DNA of 64,000 bases from RGIG464 sp045643185 (GCA_045643185.1 JAZUKH010000279.1:4799-68798); one strand, 5' to 3'. Numbered from the stretch's first letter, positions 24,034-33,537 are shown. Translations and numbers: made by a program. Notes: a model not told the origin generated them from the sequence alone.

Positions 24034-27027
24034 TTGAAATATCAGGTATCGGAGAAAGCGCCCCGCGCGTGGCTTCAATTTGAGGCGATTTGGATAGCGG
24101 TCATTCTGCTTTTATGTTTAGCAGGCCTGGCAGTCAGCTACATCGTGCCCAAAATTAACTTCGACACAGCTGTTGTCGGCACCAATGTCGTCGTCAAACG
24201 CGCGCCTGAAGACGAAGTCATACACCAAGGCGACATCATCGAAGCCATTGACGGTCAAACGATCTCGACCCGTGCTGAACTCTACTACCAACTGGCGCGC
24301 CATCCCGAACAAGTCGAAGCGACCATCAAACGCAACGGCGCACGTTTCGTCCGTCCCGTCACGGCTGCATCCCTTGCCAATGACACGCTCCCTGTCGGTC
24401 TCACCCCCGAAGATCGTCCCATTGCCATTAGTTTCGGCGGCGACTACTCTACACTTGAAGGCTATGAGATCAGTCAGCTTCATAACCTGCTCATCGAAAA
24501 CCGGGCGGAAAATGCTTCCGTCGTCTTTAGGCGCCCCACCGAACAGACCAATGTCCTGCTTAACTTTAAGCCCGCAATCGGACGAACACTGATCCTTTCG
24601 GCAACGTTGCTCCTCATCATCGTCATGGGCTTTGTCGCACTCAGAATGCGACAAAACGTCATGAAAGGCGTCTATATCAATACGGTGCTTGGTTTGACCG
24701 TATTGGCTGCCATGTGGACGATTTTGGGCGCAACCTTGCTTTGTATGCCCATTCTCTTCCTATTTGGCATGATCGCCATGGGAATGCTCAAGTCCTTTGA
24801 CCTGAATTACCACATCTGGGATACAAACAAGCTTCAAAAACCCAATCTTTGCCTCAGAACGGTTCTGTATCTGATTCCCGCTGTTTGTCTGTTGGCACCG
24901 ATCGTCATGTGTTTGAAAGAACTCCCCATGATATGGGGTGGTTCGAACGATGCCCTGAGCGAGATCAGACTCGATGCGCTCTCCATTATTCCGGTTTTAT
25001 TGGTCATTGGCATGACCATGATCGATGCCGGTCGCAGCGCCTATCGCGCTTACAGCGGGCGCCGTTTACAGCCCCGTGACTTTGCACTGTTTATCGCATT
25101 TGTCCTCGCACTCACTAGTTTAGTCATTATGTGGAGTGACTTTGCGACGGCACGTATTATTCTGGTCGCGACGCTGATCGCACAGGCCACGGGTGACGCT
25201 ATGGAATGCTTTACCAAGCGTGCACTCCAAAAAGATGTCTCTTACGATGACGATATTTTCGCGGCGGATCCCATTCGTGAAGCGCTCGAAGAAGCTGAAA
25301 CGATCTTGAATCACGCGTGGGTCGTACAAGCCATCATTGATCGCCCAGAACCTCGTCACGTCGTGGCCATCGCCGCGTCGGATGACACAGACGAGGACGT
25401 CAACGGACTCGCCTTACACGTGCTGTCAAATACGTGGCGCGATTTTCTCGATATTTACCGCGTCGAAGGCATGATCGAAGGGGGGGATTCTCCCGCCTGC
25501 GACATCGCGAATCGACTCGGTATCGTCTTCGCCCAACCCATTGCAGAAAAAGTCGGCGGTTCGCTGACCAGCATCACGCTCTTGGTCAGCACAAGAGAAA
25601 TGCCCGACGCCAACGCGCCACAAAACGCATCGCCCAGCGTTTCACAGCGCGCTGCTCTGTCAAAAATTGCTGAAAAACTCGCTGAAAACGCACTCGCACT
25701 CGTCTATCACTCCACCGAGATGAGCCTTGAATACATCGGCGATGACCTTGACGAAATCGCAAATCGCATTCACAACACGGCTTCTTTCCCGCGTGCTTTG
25801 CACAATCCAACGATCCCACTCCTCGCTACGGAGATCCCACACGGCCTGCTCGAAGAAGATGACGTCCAACAAGCTGACGATGATGTCGTCGAGATACAAG
25901 ATCCAGAACAAAATATAGACGACTACAGCACTAAAGTCTTTCAGGAAGAAGTCAACCTGCTGCGCAGTCAGGTCCACACTTTGTGTAGTCAACAGATCCG
26001 TGCCTTTGCCCTCGCGGAGATCGAGTTCACCGAAGATCAAAAAGCAGCCCTTGAAGACCTCAGATCCCTCGAAACCCCAATCGTGTTGATCGGTGAAAGA
26101 GGCGTCGGCAAAACAATTTTGACGCTTTCGGCCCATCAGGAACGATGCGAAGGACCGTTCTTGCAGATCGACGCAGGTGAGATTCCTGAAACGATCCTGG
26201 CGCTCGACATGTTTGGCGATTCTGAACATCCCGGCCTGATCAAAAGCGCTGTCGGCGGCTCGTTGCTCATCAAAAACGTCGACAAACTCTCAACACCGAT
26301 CATCAGTGACATCATGGAAGCCATCGACGCGGTTGCCGCTGAAGGCACCATCGATCTTTACATGACGATCGCAATTCGGGATGACGAAGTGATCACCTCC
26401 AAGTTTGACCGCCACCCCAACCTATTGCCAGAACGCTGTCGTGAAATCATCGATCACTGCGACGCAGAAACCGTGTTCCTCAAACCACTTCGTGAACAGG
26501 AAGACATCCTGGATGCGGCGATGTTCTTCATGCAGCGCCAGTCCATGCGAAGCGACAAGAACATCATGAGCATCGAAACGAATGCCCAGGCTGCTTTAAG
26601 CACCTATCGTTGGCCGGGCAACTTCTCGGAACTTCGTTCAGTGATCGAACGCGCCGTCATGCGTGCAGAAGGCGACGCCTTGACTGTTCACGACCTCGGC
26701 GCCGATTTTGCCTCGCTCATCAACGCCGACACCAAAAATACCTCGCTCGACCAAATCTATTACGAACAGATCGAGCAATTACAAACATTAAATGAAAAAC
26801 AACTTGCACAGATCGATCGACTGAATGAGCGCATCAAAACGCTCGAATCCTCGCAGGATACCCCCCAAGATGACTTCACAGTCGGCACGTTCGACGAGAT
26901 CGAAAAAGCTATGCTCGTGCGTATCCTTAACCGATACCACAATGATCCCGAAGTCGCCGTCGAAGCCCTCGCTACGAACAAAACCAAATTCTTTAATAAA
27001 TTAAGAAAATACGGCCTTTATTCTTAG
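24034..27027 (+). CDS. Membrane-bound AAA+ regulator with degenerate sigma-54-activator domain
   Basis: A 997-aa protein starting at TTG, with AGGGA seven bases upstream. Layout: membrane segment (about 19-42), PDZ-like domain (about 45-125: DVIHQGDIIEAIDGQTIST-type pattern), about six membrane segments (185-390), a soluble central region (400-640), an AAA+ domain (about 665-900) and a C-terminal Fis-type helix-turn-helix (about 955-997, FDEIEKAMLVRILNRYHND). The AAA+ part has Walker A GERGVGKT (about 687-694) and the STYRWPGNFSELRSVIERAV segment typical of sigma-54 activators. The GAFTGA loop that contacts sigma-54 is replaced by DSEHPGLIKSAVGGSLL, so direct sigma-54 activation is doubtful. 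It may link envelope sensing to transcription. Confidence 0.82.
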   Translation: MKYQVSEKAPRAWLQFEAIWIAVILLLCLAGLAVSYIVPKINFDTAVVGTNVVVKRAPEDEVIHQGDIIEAIDGQTISTRAELYYQLARHPEQVEATIKRNGARFVRPVTAASLANDTLPVGLTPEDRPIAISFGGDYSTLEGYEISQLHNLLIENRAENASVVFRRPTEQTNVLLNFKPAIGRTLILSATLLLIIVMGFVALRMRQNVMKGVYINTVLGLTVLAAMWTILGATLLCMPILFLFGMIAMGMLKSFDLNYHIWDTNKLQKPNLCLRTVLYLIPAVCLLAPIVMCLKELPMIWGGSNDALSEIRLDALSIIPVLLVIGMTMIDAGRSAYRAYSGRRLQPRDFALFIAFVLALTSLVIMWSDFATARIILVATLIAQATGDAMECFTKRALQKDVSYDDDIFAADPIREALEEAETILNHAWVVQAIIDRPEPRHVVAIAASDDTDEDVNGLALHVLSNTWRDFLDIYRVEGMIEGGDSPACDIANRLGIVFAQPIAEKVGGSLTSITLLVSTREMPDANAPQNASPSVSQRAALSKIAEKLAENALALVYHSTEMSLEYIGDDLDEIANRIHNTASFPRALHNPTIPLLATEIPHGLLEEDDVQQADDDVVEIQDPEQNIDDYSTKVFQEEVNLLRSQVHTLCSQQIRAFALAEIEFTEDQKAALEDLRSLETPIVLIGERGVGKTILTLSAHQERCEGPFLQIDAGEIPETILALDMFGDSEHPGLIKSAVGGSLLIKNVDKLSTPIISDIMEAIDAVAAEGTIDLYMTIAIRDDEVITSKFDRHPNLLPERCREIIDHCDAETVFLKPLREQEDILDAAMFFMQRQSMRSDKNIMSIETNAQAALSTYRWPGNFSELRSVIERAVMRAEGDALTVHDLGADFASLINADTKNTSLDQIYYEQIEQLQTLNEKQLAQIDRLNERIKTLESSQDTPQDDFTVGTFDEIEKAMLVRILNRYHNDPEVAVEALATNKTKFFNKLRKYGLYS

Positions 27028-27055
27028 CCAATAATCGCTGTATGATGTGACCATG

Positions 27056-27073
27056 TGTGCGTATATACGCACA
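27056..27073. promoter_or_regulatory. 18-bp perfect palindrome, candidate operator
   Basis: TGTGCGTATATACGCACA, 40 bp before the ATG of the PHA-granule-regulator-like gene and shortly after a TATGAT -10-like box at 27041-27046. A site for a dimeric repressor is a reasonable guess; no T tract follows, so it is not a terminator. Confidence 0.5.
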
Positions 27074-27113
27074 TTTAACCGGCCCATGCCGATATTCATA
27101 AAGGAGTCATTCC

Positions 27114-27428
27114 ATGGCCAAAATTGAACGTGAAATTAATCATCATCTCTCCCTCGAAGCTGCCAAAACGGCTGCTGCAGAACTCGTAAACAAAGTTCAG
27201 TCAAACTTTGGTTCCCTGATCAGCGAGATCAAATGGAACGATGACAAAACCGTCGCCGATGTCAAAGGTAAAGGCTTCACGGGGAATTTCAAAATTACCG
27301 ATTCCAGCGTCAAAATTCTGATCGAACTTGGTCTTTTGACTAGCCCGTTCAAAGGCAAAGTCGAAGAAAAGATCGACGAATATGCTAAAAATTTAGAAAA
27401 TGATCCGAATGCCGACAAACAGGCCTAA
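27114..27428 (+). CDS. Polyhydroxyalkanoic acid system family protein (PHA_gran_rgn)
   Basis: A 104-aa protein with a strong Shine-Dalgarno AAGGAG. It fits the PHA_gran_rgn family: IEREINHHLSLEAAKTAAAELVNKVQ (helix), SEIKWNDDKTVADVKGKGFTGNFKI (beta strands) and ILIELGLLTSPFKGKVEEKIDEY. Members are found in many bacteria that make no PHA, so the family name should not be read as proof of PHA granules. No PHA genes are in the window. The gene is monocistronic, with its own terminator. Confidence 0.82.
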   Translation: MAKIEREINHHLSLEAAKTAAAELVNKVQSNFGSLISEIKWNDDKTVADVKGKGFTGNFKITDSSVKILIELGLLTSPFKGKVEEKIDEYAKNLENDPNADKQA

Positions 27429-27448
27429 TTTCGAATCATAATCAATAA

Positions 27449-27474
27449 AGGCGCCCACAAGGCGCCTTTTTTTT
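27449..27474 (+). terminator. Rho-independent terminator
   Basis: AGGCGCC-cacaa-GGCGCCT followed by seven T. Confidence 0.93.
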
Positions 27475-27540
27475 GGTTACAATACAATCGGGAAATATCT
27501 AATTAGTTCACGCTCCAGCCTTGTTCTTGGGGATGAGTGG

Positions 27541-27637
27541 CATGGCTATCGCAAAGCGATACGCCATGCTTGTCGCGCTATGCCTACGGCATACGCGCTC
27601 TGAAAACCGGCTATCGCAAATGCGATACGCCGGTTTC
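27541..27637 (+). repeat. Family A palindromic element, three tandem modules (copy 6)
   Basis: Three modules in a row: CATGGCTAT-cgcaaagcg-ATACGCCATG, GCGCTAT-gcctacggc-ATACGCGC and AACCGGCTAT-cgcaaatgcg-ATACGCCGGTT. GCTAT and ATACGC are constant while the outer stems (CATG, GCG, AACCG) change in step with their partners. Confidence 0.88.
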
Positions 27638-27722
27638 GCCTTGGCCTTCTATTAAAATCAGTCGATACGCAATGACACGGCTCTTGGCACTCGCCCCTCA
27701 ACCCGTCGCATATTATCCAATA

Positions 27723-29300
27723 TTATGATTTCACGAACCGTTTTATCTCACACGTATGTTCTTTTGTTTTTTCATCATAATTCACGCCGACGAATAACAG
27801 ATCCCCCTGGTAGTGTTCGAGGGCTTTGAAATAGTTATTATTTTCGATTTGGCTCAAAGCGGTTTCAGTCGAGCTGTTGCGCTTCAGTTCGACGATCATC
27901 GCCGGCGTATTGGGAATATACGGAATGAATGCAATATCGGCGTAGCCCTTGCCCGCAGGTAACTCAGAAATTACGGTATAGCGCGTATTTGCATAAAAAT
28001 AGGCAAATCGAATCACGCTCTGAAAACACCCTTCGTTGTTGTATTGTAAATTCGATACAAGTTCGGTGTGCGCGTCGTCGATAGCCTTAGCCACGGCGTT
28101 TTCATCCCCCTGAATCGTGAGATCTAATAAATCTTCAGAATGTTTTACAATGGCAAAAGCCTTGGCATAATCCGCTTCATCCCGAATGGACAAAATCCAT
28201 TGCTGCCGAATTTCTCTATTTGGAATATAACAACACTCCGTTTTGCGATCATAAGCCAGATAGCCCAAATGAATGAGATATGTAAAGACGTCGTCTTTGT
28301 GGCGAAAATCGGTCATCGTATTCAAATACCCCGACGTATCAACTTTGACTTTACCGCCGGCGATCATGTTCATGACGTCGTCCCGAATGCCATCAAAATT
28401 CATCAGGATATATTGTTTAAGGGCATCATAAGACCCGGTCTGCGTCCAATACCCTCCATATTCGCGATCATTCATCGCTTGAACGACGGAATTTGGATTA
28501 TATATATGGTATTCACCCATGTGATAACCTTCATACCAGCGACGGCATTCATCGACATCCATATCACAGGCATCACACAATGCTTCCGTTTCTTCCTGGG
28601 TAAATCCAACGAACTCGGTCAACTGCCTAGAATTGACCATTGTATATTCACGAAATATATTGAGTTTAGACTGGTTCTTGTCGCGCACGATCGGCAAAAT
28701 TCCTGTCAAATAGACGAGCGCAAACGCAGGTGATAAGTTTGCATTTTTAAACATCGCATTGAGAAAAGCCAGATACGAATTAAATATTGTCGCATTCACC
28801 TTTTCGCGCACTAAAACATCGTATTCGTCAAGAATCAAAACGAATTGTTCACCAGTTTTCGAATATATTCGTTGAATACATTTATCCAGGTTGTCTGTAT
28901 CTTTGATTCCACAATTTGGATACTGTTCCTGAAGCTCTTCTCTTACATTAGCAGTGAACAATGGCACAATATCTTCATTACGCGTTGAGCTTGAATAGCA
29001 CGCGTTGACATCGATGTGAATGACATTGAACTGATTGAGATACGTCTCAAAATCGGGGGTTTTCGCGATCTTAAGCTTTTCAAAAATGGGACGTGAATTC
29101 GCGAGTTTGCTATAATAGGCAGCGATCATAGCACCAGCCATTGACTTACCAAAACGGCGCGCACGCGACACGCACACAAAGCGTTCTTCGGTATTCAACA
29201 GCTGATTGAGTTCATGAATCAACATCGATTTATCGACATAAATTCTCGAACGAACGCCCATTCTCAACAACGCTTCACTAGGATTGACAAACAGTCCCAT
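27723..29300 (-). CDS. AAA-ATPase-like / PD-(D/E)XK nuclease-like protein
   Basis: A 525-aa protein of the AAA-ATPase_like plus PDDEXK_9 type. N-terminal MGLFVNPSEALLRMG and IYVDKSMLIHELN are family signatures. Walker A is CVSRARRFGKSMAG, Walker B FVLILDEYDVLV. The C-terminal nuclease-like core is GKGYADIAFIP...PAMIVELK (Asp...Glu-x-Lys). The start at 29300 is chosen because GAGGGAG precedes it; the frame is open 29 codons further. The family is often present in many copies in gut and host-associated bacteria; its role is unproven (mobile-element-like or defence-like). Here it is flanked by a family A and a family B repeat. Confidence 0.88.
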   Translation of the reverse strand: MGLFVNPSEALLRMGVRSRIYVDKSMLIHELNQLLNTEERFVCVSRARRFGKSMAGAMIAAYYSKLANSRPIFEKLKIAKTPDFETYLNQFNVIHIDVNACYSSSTRNEDIVPLFTANVREELQEQYPNCGIKDTDNLDKCIQRIYSKTGEQFVLILDEYDVLVREKVNATIFNSYLAFLNAMFKNANLSPAFALVYLTGILPIVRDKNQSKLNIFREYTMVNSRQLTEFVGFTQEETEALCDACDMDVDECRRWYEGYHMGEYHIYNPNSVVQAMNDREYGGYWTQTGSYDALKQYILMNFDGIRDDVMNMIAGGKVKVDTSGYLNTMTDFRHKDDVFTYLIHLGYLAYDRKTECCYIPNREIRQQWILSIRDEADYAKAFAIVKHSEDLLDLTIQGDENAVAKAIDDAHTELVSNLQYNNEGCFQSVIRFAYFYANTRYTVISELPAGKGYADIAFIPYIPNTPAMIVELKRNSSTETALSQIENNNYFKALEHYQGDLLFVGVNYDEKTKEHTCEIKRFVKS

Positions 29301-29423
29301 GTTCACTCCCTCAGGCATTTCGCACAACCAACCGTCGAAGCTTGTCGCAACACGGTTATGCTTCATTCTAGCATAAAATATGGCCAATGGCGATTGATCA
29401 CAGAAATCGTTGCGGCAACAATA

Positions 29424-29555
29424 AGTTACAACTCAGTTACAGAAGCATAGTCTGATCAGAAATTAAAAATCTCAGCCGTAGCGAAGCCGAAAGCAAGCAG
29501 GCTGAGATTGGGCGAGCGGGCGCGATTTCTCCAAGCCATAGGCAAGTTCGCGGCT
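29424..29555 (+). repeat. Family B hairpin element, double module (copy 2)
   Basis: Flank GTTACAACTCAGTTACAGAAGCA and GTCTGATCAGAAATT, then ATCTCAGCC...GGCTGAGAT around GCGAAGCCGAAAGCAAGC, then GGGCGAGCGGGCGCG and a second variant loop CCAAGCCATAGGCAAGTT closed by CGCG. Matches the 63.55-kb copy over its whole length. Confidence 0.85.
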
Positions 29556-29640
29556 TTTCAATTCATAAATGAGGAAATAACTAATTATAATAACTCAAGT
29601 TTCACCCCTCATTTTTGGCTAAAGCCAGCGTATAAACAAC

Positions 29641-29667
29641 AAAGGCCGATCAATAAGATCGGCCTTT
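29641..29667 (-). terminator. Rho-independent terminator for the EF-hand protein gene
   Basis: AAAGGCCGATC / GATCGGCCTTT, 11-bp stem with a 5-nt loop, 32 bp downstream of the stop on the - strand. Confidence 0.8.
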
Positions 29668-29698
29668 TGTTATGACTTATGCGTTCAACGCGCAGTGA

Positions 29699-31987
29699 CT
29701 ATTCAGCAGCAGGCGCTGCAGCGGCTGCATCGGCAGCAGCAGCGGCATCAGCCCCTTCGGCGGCTGCATCAGCAGGCGGATTGGCCGTTTCGTTAAGGGA
29801 GTCGATGATCTTATTAAACCAATCAGAGATGAGGTGCATATTATCGGTGAAATAGAGCACCGCAAGACCGATGACAATGATGGCCAGGAGCGTCAGAAGG
29901 ATGATTTTACCAACCGACGGACCTTTAGGCGCATACGGATCTTCGAGGTTAACTTTCGGATATTTCGCCAAATTGGTGAACGTGGCACCGAACGGAATGT
30001 TGATGAGAATCTGGGAGTTGATGGCCCAGCCATTGGCGTTGAGAACTGGCGTGAGGTTACGTTTACGAAGTTTCTGCCAGGCGAGGAACATCGAAGGACC
30101 GGAGATCAAAACGATGATGGCAATGATGAGGAGTGGCAGGTTATACCACTGAGCGGTAATGCCTTTGGCGAGGCTGACGAGGGCGCTCGCGATATAGCCG
30201 ATGGCCATACCAATGGCAGCAAAGATACCAGCAAACTTGGCGATATCAAAGCCACCGATACTTGCCCCAGCGCCTTTTGCAGCATCGGCGCCTTCTTTCG
30301 TCGTAGGCAGCTCACTACCGGCTTTTTCCGTGATGTTGGCATCCACAGCGGCGTTTTTATCACTAGCCGTTTTGTTGATACGGTCAGAAACGAGGCGAGC
30401 AAGTTTCTTATAAGGCGCCCAGAAAGCCTGACGAACGCTGATCGGATTATCGACGATCTTCGTGATGACTGCATCCCAGTCGAGGCCATCGCGATCATAG
30501 AAGACGGCGTTTTTGCCGACGCGCAGATTATCGACATCACCGTCGGTAAGAACGGCGGCGATCGTCATCGTCGTGCCTTTAACTTTTGACGTGCAGTCAC
30601 AATACACGACGTACATGCCGCTCAGGTCAGCAACTTCACCCTGTTTGCCCATATCGGCAACCTTGATACAGAGCTCGGTGCTGCGCTGATCGATGTAGAG
30701 GATACCAGCCTGGAAAACGGCTTTGTTTTCAGGCTCGCGCGAGTAGAAATCGCTGAACGTGACAAAGTTTTTGAGAAGTTTGTAGAAATTTTTGTAATAA
30801 CGAAGGAATTTTTCAACCGCGTCAATCGAAGCAGATTCAGCTTCGAGGGCTTTATCATCATCAATGATCTTGCTGAGATCAGCTTTGCGATCGTCGGCAA
30901 GTATCTTTTCAATCTTCTCAAGGCCCAGAGATTCAACTTCGCTGCCTTTTTTGGCATCGTTCCAAGCAGCATAGGCCCCGAATTTAGCGAGGATATCAGC
31001 CCACTGAGCTTCGGTCATGGTGTTGGCACCGGCCAATTCTTTGTCGAGGACGAGGGATTTGACTTTGGCAAAAGCGGCCTGCCAGGCGGGGTTGATGTTA
31101 TTCACATCGAGTGAGAGCGTTGATTTTCCGGTCACACGGGCAATGGGGTAAGCCGAGATCTCGTCGTTACAGGCCACAAGGTCTTTGGCGCTGATCTCAC
31201 CGATACGAGCCGCCGAAATATCGAGGGCTGCAGTGCTTTCGGTGTTGAAAGCAGCGAGTTTACAACGCATGAAGTAGTCGGCAACTTTGTCTTTGATGGC
31301 GTTACAGGCGTCGAAAGCCGCCGCCGTGTCATCCCCAAAAGCGAAGACGTCTTTTGTGCCGGCATCCTTCCAAGCTTTGTAATCAGCGCAAGCAGCATAG
31401 AATTTGTCGAGCAGATCGACATTGATACCTTTTAAGCCGCTTCTGTCGTCCACGCCACCAACCGTATCGATCGCGCATTTGATCGTGTCTTTAAGCACGT
31501 CGTCATCGGTCGACTGTTCCGTAATGATGCCATCACCATTCAAGGCTGTTTTGGCAAAAATGGCGATGCTGTCGCTGGCTTCGGCGAGCGAGATGGAATC
31601 TTTTTCGAGGCCCAGATTGCTCAGGATCTGTTTGGCAGAGCTGTAAAGTTTCTTACCCTCTTCATTATCCTGATTGAACTCCGACAAAGCGATCGAATCT
31701 TCCTGTTTAAGCAGGGCATCCGGATCTTTGATGACGGAAGTCAACCAAGTGGCAGCGTCCATGACTTCATTGACACGGATCTTACCATCGTTGTTGGTAT
31801 CCATGAGTTTGAGCGTCTTCTCGTCGAATTCCAGACCAACGACGGGACAACTCAAAACGGTCCAAAGTTTCTGGTCCAATTCACGCAAATGTGCGATGTC
31901 CTCACCCGTAGTAATTTTGACGCGAGTAACACCACCAATGGTGCAAAATTTCCAGTTATAACCATTATTCGCGGATTTTTTAGCCAT
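29699..31987 (-). CDS. Large EF-hand-containing membrane protein
   Basis: A 762-aa protein. A canonical EF-hand loop (DTNNDGKIRVNE, residues about 63-74) and a second, partial one (LNGDGIITEQ, about 150) suggest calcium binding. The middle (150-560) is mostly acidic and helical with no family I can name. Membrane segments occur at about 600-625 (FAGIFAAIGMAIGYIASALV), 635-655 (LPLLIIAIIVLISG) and 705-725 (IILLTLLAIIVIGLAVLYF). The C terminus is a low-complexity Ala/Asp/Glu tail. No signal peptide, so the EF-hand part probably faces the cytoplasm. Monocistronic with its own terminator. Confidence 0.8.
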   Translation of the reverse strand: MAKKSANNGYNWKFCTIGGVTRVKITTGEDIAHLRELDQKLWTVLSCPVVGLEFDEKTLKLMDTNNDGKIRVNEVMDAATWLTSVIKDPDALLKQEDSIALSEFNQDNEEGKKLYSSAKQILSNLGLEKDSISLAEASDSIAIFAKTALNGDGIITEQSTDDDVLKDTIKCAIDTVGGVDDRSGLKGINVDLLDKFYAACADYKAWKDAGTKDVFAFGDDTAAAFDACNAIKDKVADYFMRCKLAAFNTESTAALDISAARIGEISAKDLVACNDEISAYPIARVTGKSTLSLDVNNINPAWQAAFAKVKSLVLDKELAGANTMTEAQWADILAKFGAYAAWNDAKKGSEVESLGLEKIEKILADDRKADLSKIIDDDKALEAESASIDAVEKFLRYYKNFYKLLKNFVTFSDFYSREPENKAVFQAGILYIDQRSTELCIKVADMGKQGEVADLSGMYVVYCDCTSKVKGTTMTIAAVLTDGDVDNLRVGKNAVFYDRDGLDWDAVITKIVDNPISVRQAFWAPYKKLARLVSDRINKTASDKNAAVDANITEKAGSELPTTKEGADAAKGAGASIGGFDIAKFAGIFAAIGMAIGYIASALVSLAKGITAQWYNLPLLIIAIIVLISGPSMFLAWQKLRKRNLTPVLNANGWAINSQILINIPFGATFTNLAKYPKVNLEDPYAPKGPSVGKIILLTLLAIIVIGLAVLYFTDNMHLISDWFNKIIDSLNETANPPADAAAEGADAAAAADAAAAAPAAE

Positions 31988-32168
31988 ACAAGATTCTCTT
32001 ATTTTGGTTTAGGGTTAACAAAATTAGCCACGAAAAAACACGCGTTTATTCATGGCTTAAAAAATGTATCTACTAAGATAACTAAAAAAGCCCCTATCAC
32101 ACAAGAGTTTTGTCACGTCTTTCATCTTGGACAATCCAGGTAAGCGTAAACGCCTCATGGCCTATGTT

Positions 32169-32272
32169 TTAGGCGCGGCTATTTCATACGCCGCGCCCGC
32201 GTCGCTTCTCCCTCGCTGGAGACGCAAAATTTGCGTCTCTACGCTCGGTCAATACGCGCCGCGTTTTTCGTA
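32169..32272 (+). repeat. Family A long-form element with exchanged central hairpin (copy 7a)
   Basis: TTTTAGGCGCGGCTATTTCATACGCCGCGCC, CGCGTCGCTTCTCCCTCGCT, then a central hairpin GGAGACGCaaaatttGCGTCTC, then CTCTACGCTCGGTCAATACG and CGCCGCG. Nearly identical, outside the central hairpin, to the reverse copy at 51108-51216. Confidence 0.88.
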
Positions 32273-32284
32273 TTCACAACACAA

Positions 32285-32396
32285 CCAGGAGAAGGGGTCG
32301 GCGCGTATTGGCGATCTGGTCATATCGGTATTGCATCCCCCTTGCTTAAATGACCAGATTGCCAATAGCGACGTAGGGGAAGGCATTCCCCTCCCA
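32285..32396 (-). repeat. Family A palindromic element with long inner stem (copy 7b, reverse)
   Basis: Outer part on the - strand GGGAATGCCTTCCCCTACG, GCTATTGGCaatctggtcat...atgaccagatCGCCAATACGCGCCG, CCCCTTCTCCTGG. The inner stem extends through GGCAATCTGGTCAT / ATGACCAGATCGCC with a long AT-richer loop. Confidence 0.78.
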
Positions 32397-32497
32397 TAAA
32401 AGAAAAAGCGGATAATCATTGCCTCACTTTGGATTTTCGGCTAAAAGATAGCGCTTTTTTTTGTGCGTTACGAACGACACGCGATAAGGTAATGACT

Positions 32498-33490
32498 ATG
32501 GCTAAAAAGAAAAAAATAACAGATGACGAAGTTTTAGACATCGAGGAAGAGGAGATGACCTCTGTCCCCGAAGATCCCGTCGATGAAGACGAAGACCGCG
32601 ACGAGACCGATAATGAAGACAGCCTCGCCGAGGATGAAGACGACAAACAGATCATTGCAAAGCTCGAAAAAGCCGATCGCGAAGAAGCCGAAAAAATCTT
32701 CCTGTTTGAGGAAGAGATCGGTTACAACTCGAACTACGATTGGACGGATCGCTCGATCTTCCCCGAAAAAGAAGAGGATGACGCGAAGCGCGTGCTGATC
32801 GAGATGACGACGGACGAAGTTAACAATTATAAATTGAAATCGACCGCGTCTTTGTTCAACAAATGGACTTTGGCGCTCGCATGCAAAAAACGCGGTCTGA
32901 ATGATAAATTCGTGGAACTCGCCCGCGATATCCTCAAAGGCGTCAAAAATGACGAACGTCTGTGTTTTGCCGACATCTATCTCGAACTCGTCGATACGCT
33001 GATGCGTCAAAACCAAAATGACGAAGCGCTCGAAGTCATCGCAAAATACAAAGACGATGCCGACAAATTCATGGCTTCCTTCACCACTGCGGAAGACAAT
33101 AAAAAGTCCAAAAAAGCCAAAACGGAAGAAGCCAAAAAAGATATTCGCGTCGTCGAATTTGACGAACACGCGGTCGAGATCGTCCGCGGTATTTTGCTCG
33201 CAAAAACCAACCAGCTCTCAGAAGCTAAGTCGGTGTTTGACCACCTCGTCAATCGCCCCTTCTATATGGGCATCCCCGAAGCTGAATCGTCCAGCAAAGC
33301 CGGTGCAGACGCCGAACGTCGCCTCGTCATGTTCGAAATTGCTCAGGCCCTCGCTTCGGTCGGCGTGCATGACCTCGCTTTCGAATATTTCGATAAGTCC
33401 AAAAAATTGGCAGACCTCGAAGATGACAAAAAACTTATCCTCGAAATCGAAAACGCCATCGATCGTACGGAAAAATCGCGCGTTCTTTAA
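32498..33490 (+). CDS. Acidic TPR-like hypothetical protein
   Basis: 330 aa. The start at ATG 32498 is supported by AAGG seven bases upstream; the frame is open further upstream through a TTG. After a basic KKKK patch comes a very acidic stretch (about residues 10-70). The rest is helical with alternating Leu/Ala patterns and repeats like LVDTLMRQNQNDEALEVIAKY and FEIAQALASVGVHDLAFEYF, which resemble tetratricopeptide helices. No signal peptide. Probably a cytoplasmic scaffold; the partner is unknown. Confidence 0.75.
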   Translation: MAKKKKITDDEVLDIEEEEMTSVPEDPVDEDEDRDETDNEDSLAEDEDDKQIIAKLEKADREEAEKIFLFEEEIGYNSNYDWTDRSIFPEKEEDDAKRVLIEMTTDEVNNYKLKSTASLFNKWTLALACKKRGLNDKFVELARDILKGVKNDERLCFADIYLELVDTLMRQNQNDEALEVIAKYKDDADKFMASFTTAEDNKKSKKAKTEEAKKDIRVVEFDEHAVEIVRGILLAKTNQLSEAKSVFDHLVNRPFYMGIPEAESSSKAGADAERRLVMFEIAQALASVGVHDLAFEYFDKSKKLADLEDDKKLILEIENAIDRTEKSRVL

Positions 33491-33510
33491 TTCTATCCGC
33501 TAAAATCTCT

Positions 33511-33537
33511 GCGGCTGTTTTTACAGCCGCATTTTTT
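33511..33537 (+). terminator. Rho-independent terminator
   Basis: GCGGCTGT-tttt-ACAGCCGC followed by A and six T. Confidence 0.92.

Noticed and set aside
24034..27027. Standard sigma-54-dependent response regulator
   Set aside because: The GAFTGA loop is missing and there is no receiver domain; the N terminus is a PDZ-like and membrane region.
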